Source of the DNA: Caballeronia choica
GTDB lineage: Bacteria > Pseudomonadota > Gammaproteobacteria > Burkholderiales > Burkholderiaceae
Reading direction: 5' to 3'
Assembly (NCBI RefSeq): GCF_001544535.1
Contig: NZ_FCON02000020.1
Coordinates: forward strand, 1-64,000
Length of the DNA stretch: 64,000 nt
Shown here: positions 10,790 through 20,363 of the stretch, one piece after another
Layout: every line of letters starts with the position of its first letter
Numbering within the stretch: the first letter of the stretch is position 1
Notes under the pieces: generated by a model
The model's database searches: none
The model's input: the letters and a program-made list of their open reading frames with translations, nothing else
Told to the model about the DNA's origin: nothing
Program-made: the position numbers and the translations under genes

Positions 10790-11242
10790 TTAGAGCGCGG
10801 CGTCTTTGAGCTTCTTGAGCGGGCGCACTTTTAGTCGCACGGATGCGGGTTTCGCGGCGAACCACTTGTCTTCACCTGTAAACGGGTCCTTGCCGAAGCG
10901 CCTTTTCTTCGCGGGCACATCCTGAGCGACGACCTTCAGCAAACCGGGTAGCGTGAACTCCTTAGCGCCCTTCTTGTGGACCGATGCGAGCACCGTCTCT
11001 TCGAGAGCAGCCATCAACGCCTTGGCGGCTTTCGGTTCGACGCCCGCGCGCTCGGCCAGGTGGACCGTCAGCGACGCCTTGGTGAACGAATCCTTGATTG
11101 GTTTCAGAGGGGCTGGCGCCGCCGCCTTCGCGACAGGAGCCGCAGCTTTCTTCACGAGAGGCGCTGTTGCTTTCTTTTCGACAGCAGTAACGGCTTTTTT
11201 CGGGGTCTTCGCTGCAGGTTTCGTTGCACTCGTTTTTGCCAT
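10790..11242 (-). CDS. HU family DNA-binding protein with Lys/Ala-rich N-terminal tail
   Basis: A 150-residue protein; the ATG at 11242 is preceded by gagga. Residues about 1-50 are Lys/Ala/Pro-rich (KPAAKTPKKAVTAVEKKA), a histone-H1-like tail. The rest is an HU domain: DSFTKASLTVHLAERAGVEP, FTLPGLLKVVAQD, and a C-terminal DNA-binding arm region. It bends and compacts DNA non-specifically. Tailed HU proteins are common in Burkholderiales. A plasmid copy may help limit the cost of carrying a large replicon, which is inference. Confidence 0.85.
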   Translation of the reverse strand: MAKTSATKPAAKTPKKAVTAVEKKATAPLVKKAAAPVAKAAAPAPLKPIKDSFTKASLTVHLAERAGVEPKAAKALMAALEETVLASVHKKGAKEFTLPGLLKVVAQDVPAKKRRFGKDPFTGEDKWFAAKPASVRLKVRPLKKLKDAAL

Positions 11243-11531
11243 GACGTCCTCATATTCGAAGGTTTGGCCTGAGACCTTCGCCTTTGCATCGTCACCGACA
11301 TACGCAAAGGGCGAATCCCTCAGGGTGGCGCTAGCGTAGCAACGCAACGGGCAAGTTGCAACAAACGGAGCCCCGAAAATAAAGGCTTTGCGGCCGACGC
11401 GACGCAAAAACAACGACCTGTATCCCTTCCGGTTTGGCAACGACCGTATGAGCCGCGTGGCAAAAGGGTGATGCAGGACGATGCGCAGGTGAGATGTCGC
11501 AGTTCTGCGCGCCGTTCCCACCCCCCTGCAA

Positions 11532-11638
11532 TCATTCAGGATTGGGTGATGGCCCAAGCGTTTGCCTTAGTCGCACCGTGGTGCGATGACTAGAGAGGCC
11601 CAGAAGATTGGCTACCTCCTGGTCGGTGCGGCCGGTGT
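11532..11638 (-). pseudogene. C-terminal fragment of a helix-turn-helix protein
   Basis: On the minus strand the frame NTGRTDQEVANLLGLSSHRT followed by TVRLRQTLG and a stop at 11532 has the look of a helix-turn-helix (TDQEVANLLGLSxxT). It is cut at about 11638, exactly where the malic enzyme homology of the opposite strand begins. Only the last 35 or so codons remain. The family cannot be named from this length. Confidence 0.35.
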
Positions 11639-12942
11639 TCCGGGGCGCGCTGGACGCCGGCGCAACGACGGTCACTCGTGAAATGGAAATTGCGGTCGTC
11701 AACGCGCTTGCTGAGCTGGCTCGCCAGGAACAGAGCGATATCGTCGCGACGGCTTACGGCATTCGGGATCTATCGTTCGGGCCGGAATATCTGATTCCGA
11801 AGCCGTTCGACCCGCGTCTGATCGTCAAGCTCGCGCCGGCCGTGGCGAAGGCCGCGATGGATTCGGGCGTCGCCGAGCGTCCGATTGAGGACATGGAAGC
11901 GTACGAACAGCACTTGCAGCAGTTCGTCTATCAGAGCGGCACGATCATGAAGCCGATCTTCCAGCTGGCACGGGGCGTCGAGCCGGAGAAGAAGCGCATT
12001 GTGTTCGCGGAAGGCGAAGAAGAGCGCGTGCTGCGCGCGGTGCAGATTATCGTCGACGAGAAACTGGCCAAGCCGATGCTGATCGGCCGCCCGGTGGTGA
12101 TCGAGCAGCGCATTGCCCGCTATGGACTGCGTCTGGTCGCGGGTCGCGACGACACGGTCGTGGACACCGACCACGACGAGCGTTACCGTGTCTTCTGGCA
12201 GGAATACCACAAGATGATGTCGCGCAAAGGCATTACTGCGCAGATGGCGAAGCTCGAAATGCGCCGCCGCACCACTCTTATCGGCGCGATGCTGGTGAAG
12301 CGGGGTGAAGCGGACGGCATGATCTGCGGCATGGTGAGCACGACGCACCGGCACCTGCACTTCATCGATCAGGTGATCGGCAAGAAGAAAGGCTGCAACG
12401 TCTACGCAGCGATGAACGCGCTGGTGCTACCGGGTCGGCAGATTTTCCTCGTCGATACGCACGTGAACGTCGATCCGACAGCCGAAGAACTGGCCGAGAT
12501 CACGATCATGGCGGCTGAAGGAGTGCGTCGTTTTGGTATCGAACCGAAGGTCGCGCTGCAGTCGCACTCGAACTTCGGCACCAGCAACGCACCGTCAGCG
12601 CAGAAGATGCGCGATGTGCTGGCGATCCTGCGTGTCCGCGCGCCGCATCTGCAGGTGGACGGGGAAATGCATGGGGGTCTCGCGCTCGACCACAACCTGC
12701 GCCGCAAAGTGATGCCAGATTCGACGCTGGAAGGCGACGCGAACCTGCTGGTGTTGCCGAATATCGACGCGGCCAACATCTCGTACAACCTGCTGAAGAC
12801 GGCCGCCGGCAACAACGTGGCAATTGGCTCGATTCTGCTGGGTGCGGCTCAGCCGGTACACGTATTACCCCCGTCAGCAACGGTTCGCCGGATCGTCAAT
12901 ATGACGGCGCTGCTGGTGGCGGATGTTGTTGCGCTCAAGTAG
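11638..12942 (+). pseudogene. maeB: 5'-truncated NADP-dependent malic enzyme (MaeB)
   Basis: Homology begins at FRGALDAGATTVTREMEIA, the end of the NAD-binding half of MaeB, then SFGPEYLIPKPFDPRL. It continues through the whole phosphotransacetylase-like domain (RIVFAEGEEERVLRA, TLIGAMLVKRGEADGMICG, SNFGTSNAPSAQKM). The catalytic malic domain is missing; intact MaeB is about 760 residues and about 435 remain. The in-frame ATG at 11608 lies in unrelated sequence, so expression as a real start is doubtful. A chromosomal-type metabolic gene fragment ending in an intact C-terminus points to recombination or a deletion with its 5' breakpoint near 11638. Confidence 0.85.
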
Positions 12943-13068
12943 CTGCGGCGCTCAAATATCAGTTGCGGTATATCTACGCCCTGTCGGAGGACTAGACAGG
13001 GCGTACCCGCTTATTCATCTTTGTCGGCAGCGTCGCTTGCCCGCAGGGTGAAAAGGAAATTGCGATTG

Positions 13069-13467
13069 TCAGCGCTTCGAGGCTTCCATCGCTTTGACGT
13101 GCGCCCACCAGCGACCGCCCGAAGGCAAGTCTCTGACGAAAGCGAACGACTTCGCTTCTTCAGCCGACAGTTCGATAAACGATCCTTTCAGAATCGCCAT
13201 CTGCAGATCGACGACATAGGCGAGCGCCAACGGCCCGTGCTGCTCGCTAATGCCGGTGAGTGTCCCAACCGCGCTGAGCAGCTCCGCATGAAACTGCTTC
13301 GCGTGCGCTGCGAGGCGAAGCGCGTCATCCGCGTCGCCGATCGCTTTCATCACCGCGCCACACTGTGCCTGCGTGTCCTCAGGCCCATACTGCGTGGATT
13401 GAATCCAGCCCCGCGCGAGCATTTCGTTAAGGACGTCATCGGCCAGGTCTGTGCACGAATAGGCCAT
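13069..13467 (-). CDS. Hypothetical plasmid backbone protein
   Basis: A 132-residue protein with ATG at 13467 and gagga/GGAG upstream. It starts MAYSCTDLADDVLNEMLARG and is soluble and mostly helical, with a conserved-looking ALAYVVDLQMAILKGSFIEL segment. No domain recognised. It follows SbcC on the same strand, separated by a strong hairpin at 13499-13526, and probably belongs to the same transcription unit. Confidence 0.55.
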   Translation of the reverse strand: MAYSCTDLADDVLNEMLARGWIQSTQYGPEDTQAQCGAVMKAIGDADDALRLAAHAKQFHAELLSAVGTLTGISEQHGPLALAYVVDLQMAILKGSFIELSAEEAKSFAFVRDLPSGGRWWAHVKAMEASKR

Positions 13468-13498
13468 AAAAGGCTCCTCGAAAAGATTTGGAGGAACG

Positions 13499-13526
13499 CC
13501 CCTTGTGGGGCGACTCCCCACAAGGG
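13499..13526 (-). terminator. Strong intergenic hairpin between sbcC and the next gene
   Basis: An 11-bp stem cccttgtgggg / ccccacaaggg with a short loop lies 12 bases after the SbcC stop and 32 bases before the next start. There is no U-tract, so it may act as an mRNA-processing or stability hairpin instead of a terminator. Confidence 0.4.
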
Positions 13527-13537
13527 TCAAGAAAGGC

Positions 13538-15859
13538 TCAGGCAGCGAGTGCCTGAACGTCGATTACCGCATCGGCCTCTGCGACAAGTTCGGGTGTCTG
13601 CGAGATGAAAAACTCTCGCTGATACCCGCCCTGCCGCAATACCTCGCGTTTCATGCGCATGAACTGCACTTTGCGGTGCGTATCCAATGGCCCGTCCGAC
13701 TCGTCACTGAACAGGGTCTGATACGGCTGACCCGTATTCCGGGCGAGGTACAGCGCAATGCCGCGCGTGAGGCACTCGTTGATCCAGACCTTCTGGCCAC
13801 CCGACATCACCGACACCGACTTACTACTGTCGGAATCAGCATCGTGGACGAGGATCTCGAAGCCCTCTCGCAACTCGCCACTGGCGAGCGCGCGTTGCGT
13901 GCGGATTTCAACTGTGAAGCGCATGCCGTAACAGGCGAGCAAAAGCTCGTTGACGGTATCTGTCAGCGCCGGGCCTGCGTCATCGATGGTCAGTGCAATC
14001 ACGCCATCGTTGCCGAGTCCTTTTGCGAGCAGTTTCCAATGCGCGATTTCGTCGGAGAGGAGGTCCGCGCGAGACTGCGTCGCGCAGAACTTCTCCAGCT
14101 CGACCGCCAACGCCTCGCCTTCTGCCTGCAGCCCGCTCTGCGAACGGATCAATGCTTCAATTCGACCATCGAGCGCCGCGATGGCTTCACGGATTGACGC
14201 TAGGTCGCGGTCCAGTTTCGCAATAGCAGCGGCCACGTCGACAGCGGCAAGACGCGTCACCTCGTCGGCCATCCGAGCCAGTTCGGCAGTCATACGCGCC
14301 TTTTCAGACTCGTACCTAGCTGTCCTCGCGGCCCCCTCTTCTGCGCTCGAATGGAACTCCGCTTGCGCGGATTCGAGACCCGTTGCAGCAGCTTCGAGAA
14401 GCGGCTTTCTCGCAGCAAGCTCGGTCGCGGCTTGCAGCGCACGCCGAAGCTTGGCGACCGCATCAGTCACGGCCAACATCTCGACGCGCTGCGCCGCCAG
14501 TTCGGCAGGAATTGGGGCGAGCGCATCGGCCTGTGCTTTCTTTTCGCGGTACTTCGCACGAAGGTCGGCCACCGAGATGCGTTGCGCTTCGGCTTGCGCC
14601 TTCGCTTGCAAGGCCTGCGTAAGCAGCGAACATTTTGCGTGCATCGCATGACCGACACATGGAACCTGCCCGACGACAGCCGCCTGTTGGTTCAACGTTT
14701 CGAAATGAGCGGCCTTCGTCGAACCCTCGTTCATCAAGCTTGAAATTGAAACACTCAACGTGCTGAGCGTCGCCTGCTTCACTTCAAGCTCCGCTATCGC
14801 GCGCAGCAAGGGCGTGAACTTCGCCTCCTCCCGAGCGATCCCGAGTTCAGCTTCTTCACGTTTTGCTGCAGCGCCCAGGATCGCATCTCGACGCGCGAGC
14901 GTGGCCCGATGCGCGGCGATCGTCCGATTGAGCACTGCGACGCGTTGCTGGCTTCGAGCTAATGCAGCTTGCTCGTCGTCGGCAGCGCTTCTCAACGACT
15001 TCGACAGGTCGTCGCGGCGCACGCCCAACTCACGCAGACGCGCCTCGACCGAGGCGGATTCAGCCTGCTTCGCAGCGAGCGTTGCACGTTCCTGCGTCAG
15101 CCTGCCCAACTGCTCAAGCGCGGCTTCACGTTGCCCGCGAGCCGCACGCAAGTCTGCGCCCTGCGCGACGATGGATTGCTCGGTCTCGGCTTTGCGCTGC
15201 CGCTTGCCAGCAAGGGCGCCGAGCTCCGTCTGAATACCATCGAGCGACTTCCCGAGCATCTTCGCGACATCAGCGGCTTTCGCCGACAATGCCTTCAGAT
15301 GTTCGATGCCGAGCAGCTCAGCCAGAAGCGTTTTGATCTCGCCCGCACCATACGACGCGAGCGGACGACGATTCTGTGCTGAAAAGACGCTGGTAAAGAA
15401 GGTTTCGAGCGAACCGTTGATCGCCTCGACACAGCGGTTATACGACTCCGCTTTGCCGTCCGACACCGTCCCGTCAGGCAGCGACACCGTACGCCACGTT
15501 CCGTCGACGCCATGATAGGCCAGGTAGTACTCCGCCTTGCCAGTCTTGCCGGGCTTGCGAAAGGTGAACGAGGACCGGTAGCGAATGCCATCGTGCTCCC
15601 ATTCGAGTTCCTTCAGCGCACTGGTACCGCAGATGTGATCCCAGTACGAGAAAGCGTCCACAGAAAGCTTCGAGGCGCGCGATGGCATGATCGGATACGG
15701 ATGCAAGTTGTCCATGATCGTCGTTTTCCCCGCCCCATTCGGGCCGGTCAACGCAATCAGTCCATCCGGCAGCGACTCCAGATCGAGCGTGATGCTCTCT
15801 CTTTTGATGCCATCCCGGACTCCGACGAACCCTTCGAGCGTCAGCTTCAGAGGCCGCAT
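13538..15859 (-). CDS. sbcC: SbcC-like AAA ATPase (SbcCD nuclease, ATPase subunit)
   Basis: A 773-residue SMC/Rad50-type protein. Walker A GPNGAGKTT is at residues 39-47. Long Ala/Glu/Arg-rich coiled coils fill about 180-600, with a hook candidate VPCVGHAMHAKC near the middle. The ABC signature SVMSGGQKVWINECL and Walker B LFSDESDGPLD are near the C-terminus. It is shorter than E. coli SbcC (1048 residues). With SbcD it should cleave hairpins and double-strand ends. The hook cysteines are spaced wider than CxxC, which is unusual. The start overlaps the preceding small gene by 13 bases, implying translational coupling. Confidence 0.85.
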   Translation of the reverse strand: MRPLKLTLEGFVGVRDGIKRESITLDLESLPDGLIALTGPNGAGKTTIMDNLHPYPIMPSRASKLSVDAFSYWDHICGTSALKELEWEHDGIRYRSSFTFRKPGKTGKAEYYLAYHGVDGTWRTVSLPDGTVSDGKAESYNRCVEAINGSLETFFTSVFSAQNRRPLASYGAGEIKTLLAELLGIEHLKALSAKAADVAKMLGKSLDGIQTELGALAGKRQRKAETEQSIVAQGADLRAARGQREAALEQLGRLTQERATLAAKQAESASVEARLRELGVRRDDLSKSLRSAADDEQAALARSQQRVAVLNRTIAAHRATLARRDAILGAAAKREEAELGIAREEAKFTPLLRAIAELEVKQATLSTLSVSISSLMNEGSTKAAHFETLNQQAAVVGQVPCVGHAMHAKCSLLTQALQAKAQAEAQRISVADLRAKYREKKAQADALAPIPAELAAQRVEMLAVTDAVAKLRRALQAATELAARKPLLEAAATGLESAQAEFHSSAEEGAARTARYESEKARMTAELARMADEVTRLAAVDVAAAIAKLDRDLASIREAIAALDGRIEALIRSQSGLQAEGEALAVELEKFCATQSRADLLSDEIAHWKLLAKGLGNDGVIALTIDDAGPALTDTVNELLLACYGMRFTVEIRTQRALASGELREGFEILVHDADSDSSKSVSVMSGGQKVWINECLTRGIALYLARNTGQPYQTLFSDESDGPLDTHRKVQFMRMKREVLRQGGYQREFFISQTPELVAEADAVIDVQALAA

Positions 15860-16398
15860 GACGTGCCCTCCGCATCGAACAACGACACCGACAATGACGC
15901 CGAAACGGCAGCCATCTCCGAATAGAACGCGTCGTCATTCTCGTTGGGGAACGACGCGTTCAGACCAGTCCCGACGACCGCGCGTTGCGGCGCACGCAGC
16001 GTCCCAGCGAGCGCAGACGACACCTGGTCGCACGCTCTGCTGAACTCGCGTCGCGCGTTCGTCAGAAGCTCAGACCAGCCGCTATAGCCGGTGAGACTAC
16101 GGATTTCCACCGCAGACCACTGACTCGCGTAACCCTCCTGATACGACCAGAGCAGATGCTGCATCTGCACCGTCGGCGTGACTGCAACTTCGGTAGCGCC
16201 CGGTGTCGTCGCCAGCAACAGCAACGTTTGCCCGAACTGAGCCAGCGCAGCGCCACGGTTTTGTCCAAACGGCTGATGCTGGATCGCCGTGGTGAAGCCA
16301 GCAAAATCGACCAGCGGCTTTTGAATATCGCTCGCGGAGTTATCCGCGAGCGAGAACGAGCGGACCCATTCTGGACCAGCGGGGTAGAGACCAAACAT
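15847..16398 (-). CDS. Small protein translationally coupled to SbcC
   Basis: A 183-residue protein with ATG at 16398 and gggag upstream. It starts MFGLYPAGPEWVRSFSL and has no membrane segment. Its last 13 bases overlap sbcC. I do not recognise a domain. Its place between sbcD and sbcC suggests an accessory role in that nuclease complex. It is preceded by one copy of the dispersed stem-loop leader (16502-16523). Confidence 0.55.
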   Translation of the reverse strand: MFGLYPAGPEWVRSFSLADNSASDIQKPLVDFAGFTTAIQHQPFGQNRGAALAQFGQTLLLLATTPGATEVAVTPTVQMQHLLWSYQEGYASQWSAVEIRSLTGYSGWSELLTNARREFSRACDQVSSALAGTLRAPQRAVVGTGLNASFPNENDDAFYSEMAAVSASLSVSLFDAEGTSCGL

Positions 16399-16523
16399 GA
16401 TGCACTCCCATGAGAAGGGCGGAGTGCTCCCTGGAAAGGATCGCTCCCCGCCAGGGTGAAAGAATGAATGAACTGCCAAAGAAAGGTGCTGCCACTACTG
16501 AATCGATGCGTCAATGACGCGGT
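16399..16523 (-). promoter_or_regulatory. Stem-loop leader, copy D
   Basis: On the minus strand gcgtc-att-gacgcatcgatt (16502-16520) begins the leader. About 50 bases later a cccTGG/CCAggg stem (16429-16434 with 16451-16456) overlaps a competing GGCGG/CCGCC pairing just before gggag and the ATG at 16398. The first stem matches five other copies in the window. Confidence 0.55.
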
Positions 16524-16629
16524 GAAACCTCTGTTTCGATAACCCCGCGAGCTATCGGAACACGGCTACATGTTCGATGCGAAGGAGCCGTGCTGGCCTC
16601 CTTCGCTTATTGACCCGTCACGAGGCGGA

Positions 16630-18033
16630 CTACGCCGCGAACAAATCATCATCGAGCCACGAAAGCTGCGTTGCCGGCGCCGCTGCTGGTATCGAGTCGA
16701 CGACTTCAACCGTCGCATCGGGCATAGCCAACTCAACGTCCGCTTCCGTGCGTTCAGCCTGCCCCGCAGCTGGCGCTGTATCTGGCGAACATTGCGCCAG
16801 AGCATCGCTCTCCACGAGGTCAGCCAACACGCGCGCGGCGATCGTCTCCGCGTTTGCGGTTTCGAGAAGCTGAAACCGAGCGAGCAAAGGCCCCGCCTCC
16901 ACATCCGCGTGCTCACACCAACGCTCAATCTTTCGGTCGATTGTCGTCTCGAGACTGATGCCTTGTGCGCGAGACCGGACGACCGGCAGAACGCGAGCCT
17001 CGATCTTTAACTCGGCTGCGTTCGTGAACAGCGCCGCAATCGCGTCGCGGTCGACTGACTGACGGTGCTCTTCGTCGACTTGCCAACGAATGCGGACGAA
17101 CTTGTCGGTCGCATCGAGCGCGATCGCAGAAAGGCGTTGCATGTCGGGCGGGCCATCGAAGTCGATACAGACGATCTCGCGAGACGGCGTTACGATGAGA
17201 TTCGCTTCCGCGTTTCCCACCTGTATGTCCCACATAAGATAGCCCTTGCCGCCCTCTTCGCCATAATGAAAGCGCCCGATTGACCCCGGGTACGCGATCA
17301 CTCGCCCTGCTCGCTCCCACTGTTGAGACTTGTGGATGTGACCTAGCATGAATGCATCGCACTCGGCTTCGAAGAGACCACCAAGCGAGAACTCGTGATC
17401 GAAGCCCGCCATCGTGACGCCGTGCTCAGTCGTGCAACCGTTGACTGTGCCGTGCGATACGCCGACTGTGCGAATGCCTGCCGCGCGAAGGCGATCGTTG
17501 ATCCGTCCGGCCGACCTGAGGTAGTCGGAAAGCACTGCCTCCAGCCCTGTCGCCGCTTCCTTCGCACCGACAGCGGCAGCCAGTTGCCCCTTGTTGACCG
17601 TGGGCAAGCAAGTGAACACGACGTCGGCACCGATCGCAAACACTTCGCGAAGCTCGTCATCCGAAAACACCGGGCCGCTCGATGCGTAGAACCGGCCTTC
17701 GTGAAGACTGACTTGTTGAACCCGCTCGGCAACGTAGATCTGGTGCGTATCTGACATCAGCTCGAAGTTGCGAAGCGTCCCAGGCGGCTCGTGCGAAAAC
17801 GTGCCCTGCAACATCAGCACCGGCATGCTGCCGCTCAGTCCGTTGATGCGCCGCGCGAGGCGATTCAAGGACGGTGCATGAGCGTCGAGCCGGTGATCCG
17901 TTGCGTCACCGGAAATCACCGCAGCGTTCGCGTGGGCGAGCACTGCATGCTCGGTCGCATACCCGAAGCATCGATCCGCCTCCTCGAGATTGCCGGGTGC
18001 GTAATGCAGGTCAGAAAAATGAGCGATTTTCAT
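16630..18033 (-). CDS. sbcD: SbcD-like metallophosphoesterase (SbcCD nuclease subunit)
   Basis: A 467-residue protein; AGGAGG precedes the ATG at 18033. The calcineurin-type phosphoesterase motifs are visible: D8 and H10 in FSDLHYAPG, D43 and H47 in SGDATDH, GVSHGTVNG, and MLGHIHKSQQW. The usual GNHD motif is replaced by GTFSHE at 77-82, so the catalytic Asn is changed. The C-terminal 100 residues are acidic and probably bind SbcC. Together with sbcC it likely processes replication or transfer intermediates of the plasmid. Confidence 0.82.
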   Translation of the reverse strand: MKIAHFSDLHYAPGNLEEADRCFGYATEHAVLAHANAAVISGDATDHRLDAHAPSLNRLARRINGLSGSMPVLMLQGTFSHEPPGTLRNFELMSDTHQIYVAERVQQVSLHEGRFYASSGPVFSDDELREVFAIGADVVFTCLPTVNKGQLAAAVGAKEAATGLEAVLSDYLRSAGRINDRLRAAGIRTVGVSHGTVNGCTTEHGVTMAGFDHEFSLGGLFEAECDAFMLGHIHKSQQWERAGRVIAYPGSIGRFHYGEEGGKGYLMWDIQVGNAEANLIVTPSREIVCIDFDGPPDMQRLSAIALDATDKFVRIRWQVDEEHRQSVDRDAIAALFTNAAELKIEARVLPVVRSRAQGISLETTIDRKIERWCEHADVEAGPLLARFQLLETANAETIAARVLADLVESDALAQCSPDTAPAAGQAERTEADVELAMPDATVEVVDSIPAAAPATQLSWLDDDLFAA

Positions 18034-18115
18034 GTCGCCTCCTAGAAACGAAAAAGGCCGCCCGGAGGTAGCCATTGATGTGGACGCGCCTCGCGGCGCA
18101 TTCAAAGAGTATGGA

Positions 18116-18597
18116 TTAGGTACTGAGCGTGTCGCGGACCTTCATTAGCGCCTTGCCCAGAAGGTTCTGGCCTCGCCACTTGGATTTGTCCGTGATGCCT
18201 GGATCGCGCTCGCCCAAGCCCACACCCCATATGAGATCGTAGGGACTGGCCTCGACAAGCTCGGTCGGAGCCGTCGCGAGCAATAACGTTCGCAAGCCGG
18301 GGTGCTGCGTGAACTTCTCGCGGCAACCGACATAGACGATCGATTTCGCCTCGCCTTCCAAGTTTCGAGGTCGAAGCCTTTGACCTTGCGGCCGAGGGCT
18401 TTCTGCTCCTTCGGAAGATGCGCGGCGAGTACCGCTTGCGCGATTTCTTCATCGCCGAACAGTTTGGCCTTTGAGAGCATCATGAACTGCTCGACACTGA
18501 CGAACTGAACGTCGTGATAGGAAAATCGGCACGGATGCCAGTTGCTAAAAGCATCCTCCGCGCCGAAGAACAGCGTGAAGTTGCCGACTCTACGCAT
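18116..18597 (-). pseudogene. NADAR family (YbiA-like) N-glycosidase, frameshifted
   Basis: The start is ATG 18597 with AAGGAG upstream. The first frame reads FSNWHPCRFSYHDVQFVSVEQF and GRKVKGFDLETW. The neighbouring frame continues EAKSIVYVGCREKFTQHPGL, then VEASPYDLIWGVG and KWRGQNLLGKALM. Together they make a complete NADAR protein of about 160 residues. A single-base change near 18350 breaks it. NADAR enzymes remove riboflavin intermediates or ADP-ribose from targets and occur in phage-defence and NAD-linked contexts. The intact flanks suggest a recent mutation or a sequencing error. Confidence 0.7.
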
Positions 18598-18783
18598 TGG
18601 AGACTCCTTCGCGTGAACAAATAGATGGGCCGCCGAGGCGGACGAATTCGATGCGCATGAGCGCGGTCGAAAACATTTGAGCAAGCCGCCCTTGCTGAAA
18701 TGTTCTCATCGCGTCGGGATCGGAGAAGGAAGTGCCAGCCAGCCCATCTCTTCGAATGATGATTCGAAGGGGGCCGGCCCAAG

Positions 18784-20097
18784 TTAGACGTATGCTGCTT
18801 GCGCAACTGCGTCCTGGATTTCAACGTCGAGCGAAGCAGGATCGTCGAGTGCGGCCGCGAGGCGCGCATTCATCGCATCAACGTCCACGATACGCTCAAT
18901 CCAGCCTCGACCGTACGTCTGATGCGCGTACATGCGAAACCCGTTCTGTCGTTCCGGCTGACTCAGTCCGAGACGGTGCAGCAGATCGGACATCTTGTGT
19001 CGCTTATCTTCAAGCGTCTCGTCGGAATCGATACCACTATCGTCTTCGGTCGTTTCCGTCGATCCTGCGCTACCGTCCGCGTTCCCGCCTGCGTCGTCGT
19101 CCGGTTGGAGTGTCGATTCATCCAACGTTCCGACCGTGCTATCTGCCTCGATAAGCGCAACTGCGCGACTGGCCGATTCCAGTGCCGGCTGCCCAGCTTC
19201 CGCCCCATCCAGCAACGCGCCGAGGTCGATGTCAGCATCTAGAACCGTCAACATCTGCTTTTGGCGAACAGGTTGCCCGTTATCGTCGACTCGCGTGATG
19301 TCAAACTCTCTCTTCGAGAGCCGGAAGCGTGTGCAAGTGAGTCGACCGCGCGCGAGCGCCACCGTTTGCATGGCGGAATAGGCTTTCTGGAGCACGTAGA
19401 TCGAGTTGGTCGGCAGTTCGATCAGACCCAGCCCTTTGACGTCGGGCACCGCGAACATGAAGTTCGCAGTCAGATTGCACTTTCGGTCCTGGTACTGTGG
19501 ACAGACGTGTGGGTCGCAGATCCCGTCGGGGATGTCATCGTCTTGCCGATGCACCACAAGTCGACCACCGAAGGACCGGCGCGCACGTTGCGCGCGCGCG
19601 TTACGTTCGACCGGCGCGTACGTCTTGCAGTAGCGCTTGCCGTCGCGGTCGTACTCCGAGAAGTACTGCCGCCCTGCTGTCGTGTATGCCGCCATCTGGT
19701 TGGGCACATTTCGCAGCCAGTCATCGAACGCGAACATGACAGGAAAGCGATACAGCTTCACGCCATTGCCTCGATCCTCGCCATACAGCCTCAGGATCTC
19801 ATCGGCCGTGTCGGGATTCGAGAAGTCGGAGCGCCTGCAAACGAAGTAATCGACGTTCTTGGGAATGAGCGCATTGCGAAGCTTCAGAGACGTTTCCAGC
19901 GTCTTGCCAATCGCCTCGAACGAGTCGCCCGCAGCCACCATGTCGTTGTAGAGCTTGACGGCCTTTTCGTTGGCTTGATTGGCGCGCGTCAGCACTTTGA
20001 TACCGGGTCGAATCTTGCCGATCGTCGGCGGCCGGATGGCTCGCTCTTCGACGAGACTGCGCGGCGTGTGATCGAACATCTGCACAACAGCGTTCAT
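18784..20097 (-). CDS. Conserved plasmid protein, Gp3/recombination-directionality-factor-like
   Basis: A 437-residue protein starting MNAVVQMFDHTP. The IGKIRPGIKVLTR segment and PKNVDYFVCRRSD recall the phage Gp3-like (recombination directionality factor-like) family, often annotated in Burkholderia as hydrolase or metal-binding protein. A cysteine cluster CDPHVCPQYQDRKC at about 205-218 could hold a metal. An acidic Ser/Asp/Thr linker follows at about 320-360. It overlaps the upstream gene by four bases (ATGA). Role on the plasmid unknown. Confidence 0.5.
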   Translation of the reverse strand: MNAVVQMFDHTPRSLVEERAIRPPTIGKIRPGIKVLTRANQANEKAVKLYNDMVAAGDSFEAIGKTLETSLKLRNALIPKNVDYFVCRRSDFSNPDTADEILRLYGEDRGNGVKLYRFPVMFAFDDWLRNVPNQMAAYTTAGRQYFSEYDRDGKRYCKTYAPVERNARAQRARRSFGGRLVVHRQDDDIPDGICDPHVCPQYQDRKCNLTANFMFAVPDVKGLGLIELPTNSIYVLQKAYSAMQTVALARGRLTCTRFRLSKREFDITRVDDNGQPVRQKQMLTVLDADIDLGALLDGAEAGQPALESASRAVALIEADSTVGTLDESTLQPDDDAGGNADGSAGSTETTEDDSGIDSDETLEDKRHKMSDLLHRLGLSQPERQNGFRMYAHQTYGRGWIERIVDVDAMNARLAAALDDPASLDVEIQDAVAQAAYV

Positions 20098-20363
20098 GAC
20101 GGGTTCCTTGCGAGAAAGGATATGGCGTTGGTCCGCAGCGTTTCGGCCTGAGATTGCATATCCCGGGCCGCAGCACTACCGCGACGTTCGCTTATGTGAT
20201 GAATGAAGATAGAGCGATCGGCGTCGCTCAACATCGCGGCTTGAGCGACCTCGCAGCGCGCGCGCCAAACAGCAGATGAGGTGTCTGCCTGATCACGCTC
20301 GTAAGTGATTTGATGCTTGATAGCCTCAGCGATACGCTGGTTGAGGCGGTCGGGCAACAACAT
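20094..20363 (-). CDS. Small hypothetical protein, first gene of its operon
   Basis: An 89-residue helical protein. The ATG at 20363 has GGAGG eight bases upstream and was preferred to the ATG at 20378. It begins MLLPDRLNQRIAEAIKHQIT and carries a Ser/Asp-rich middle. It shares an ATGA overlap with the next gene. No domain recognised. A long leader containing a stem-loop and a terminator precedes it. Confidence 0.55.
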   Translation of the reverse strand: MLLPDRLNQRIAEAIKHQITYERDQADTSSAVWRARCEVAQAAMLSDADRSIFIHHISERRGSAAARDMQSQAETLRTNAISFLARNPS

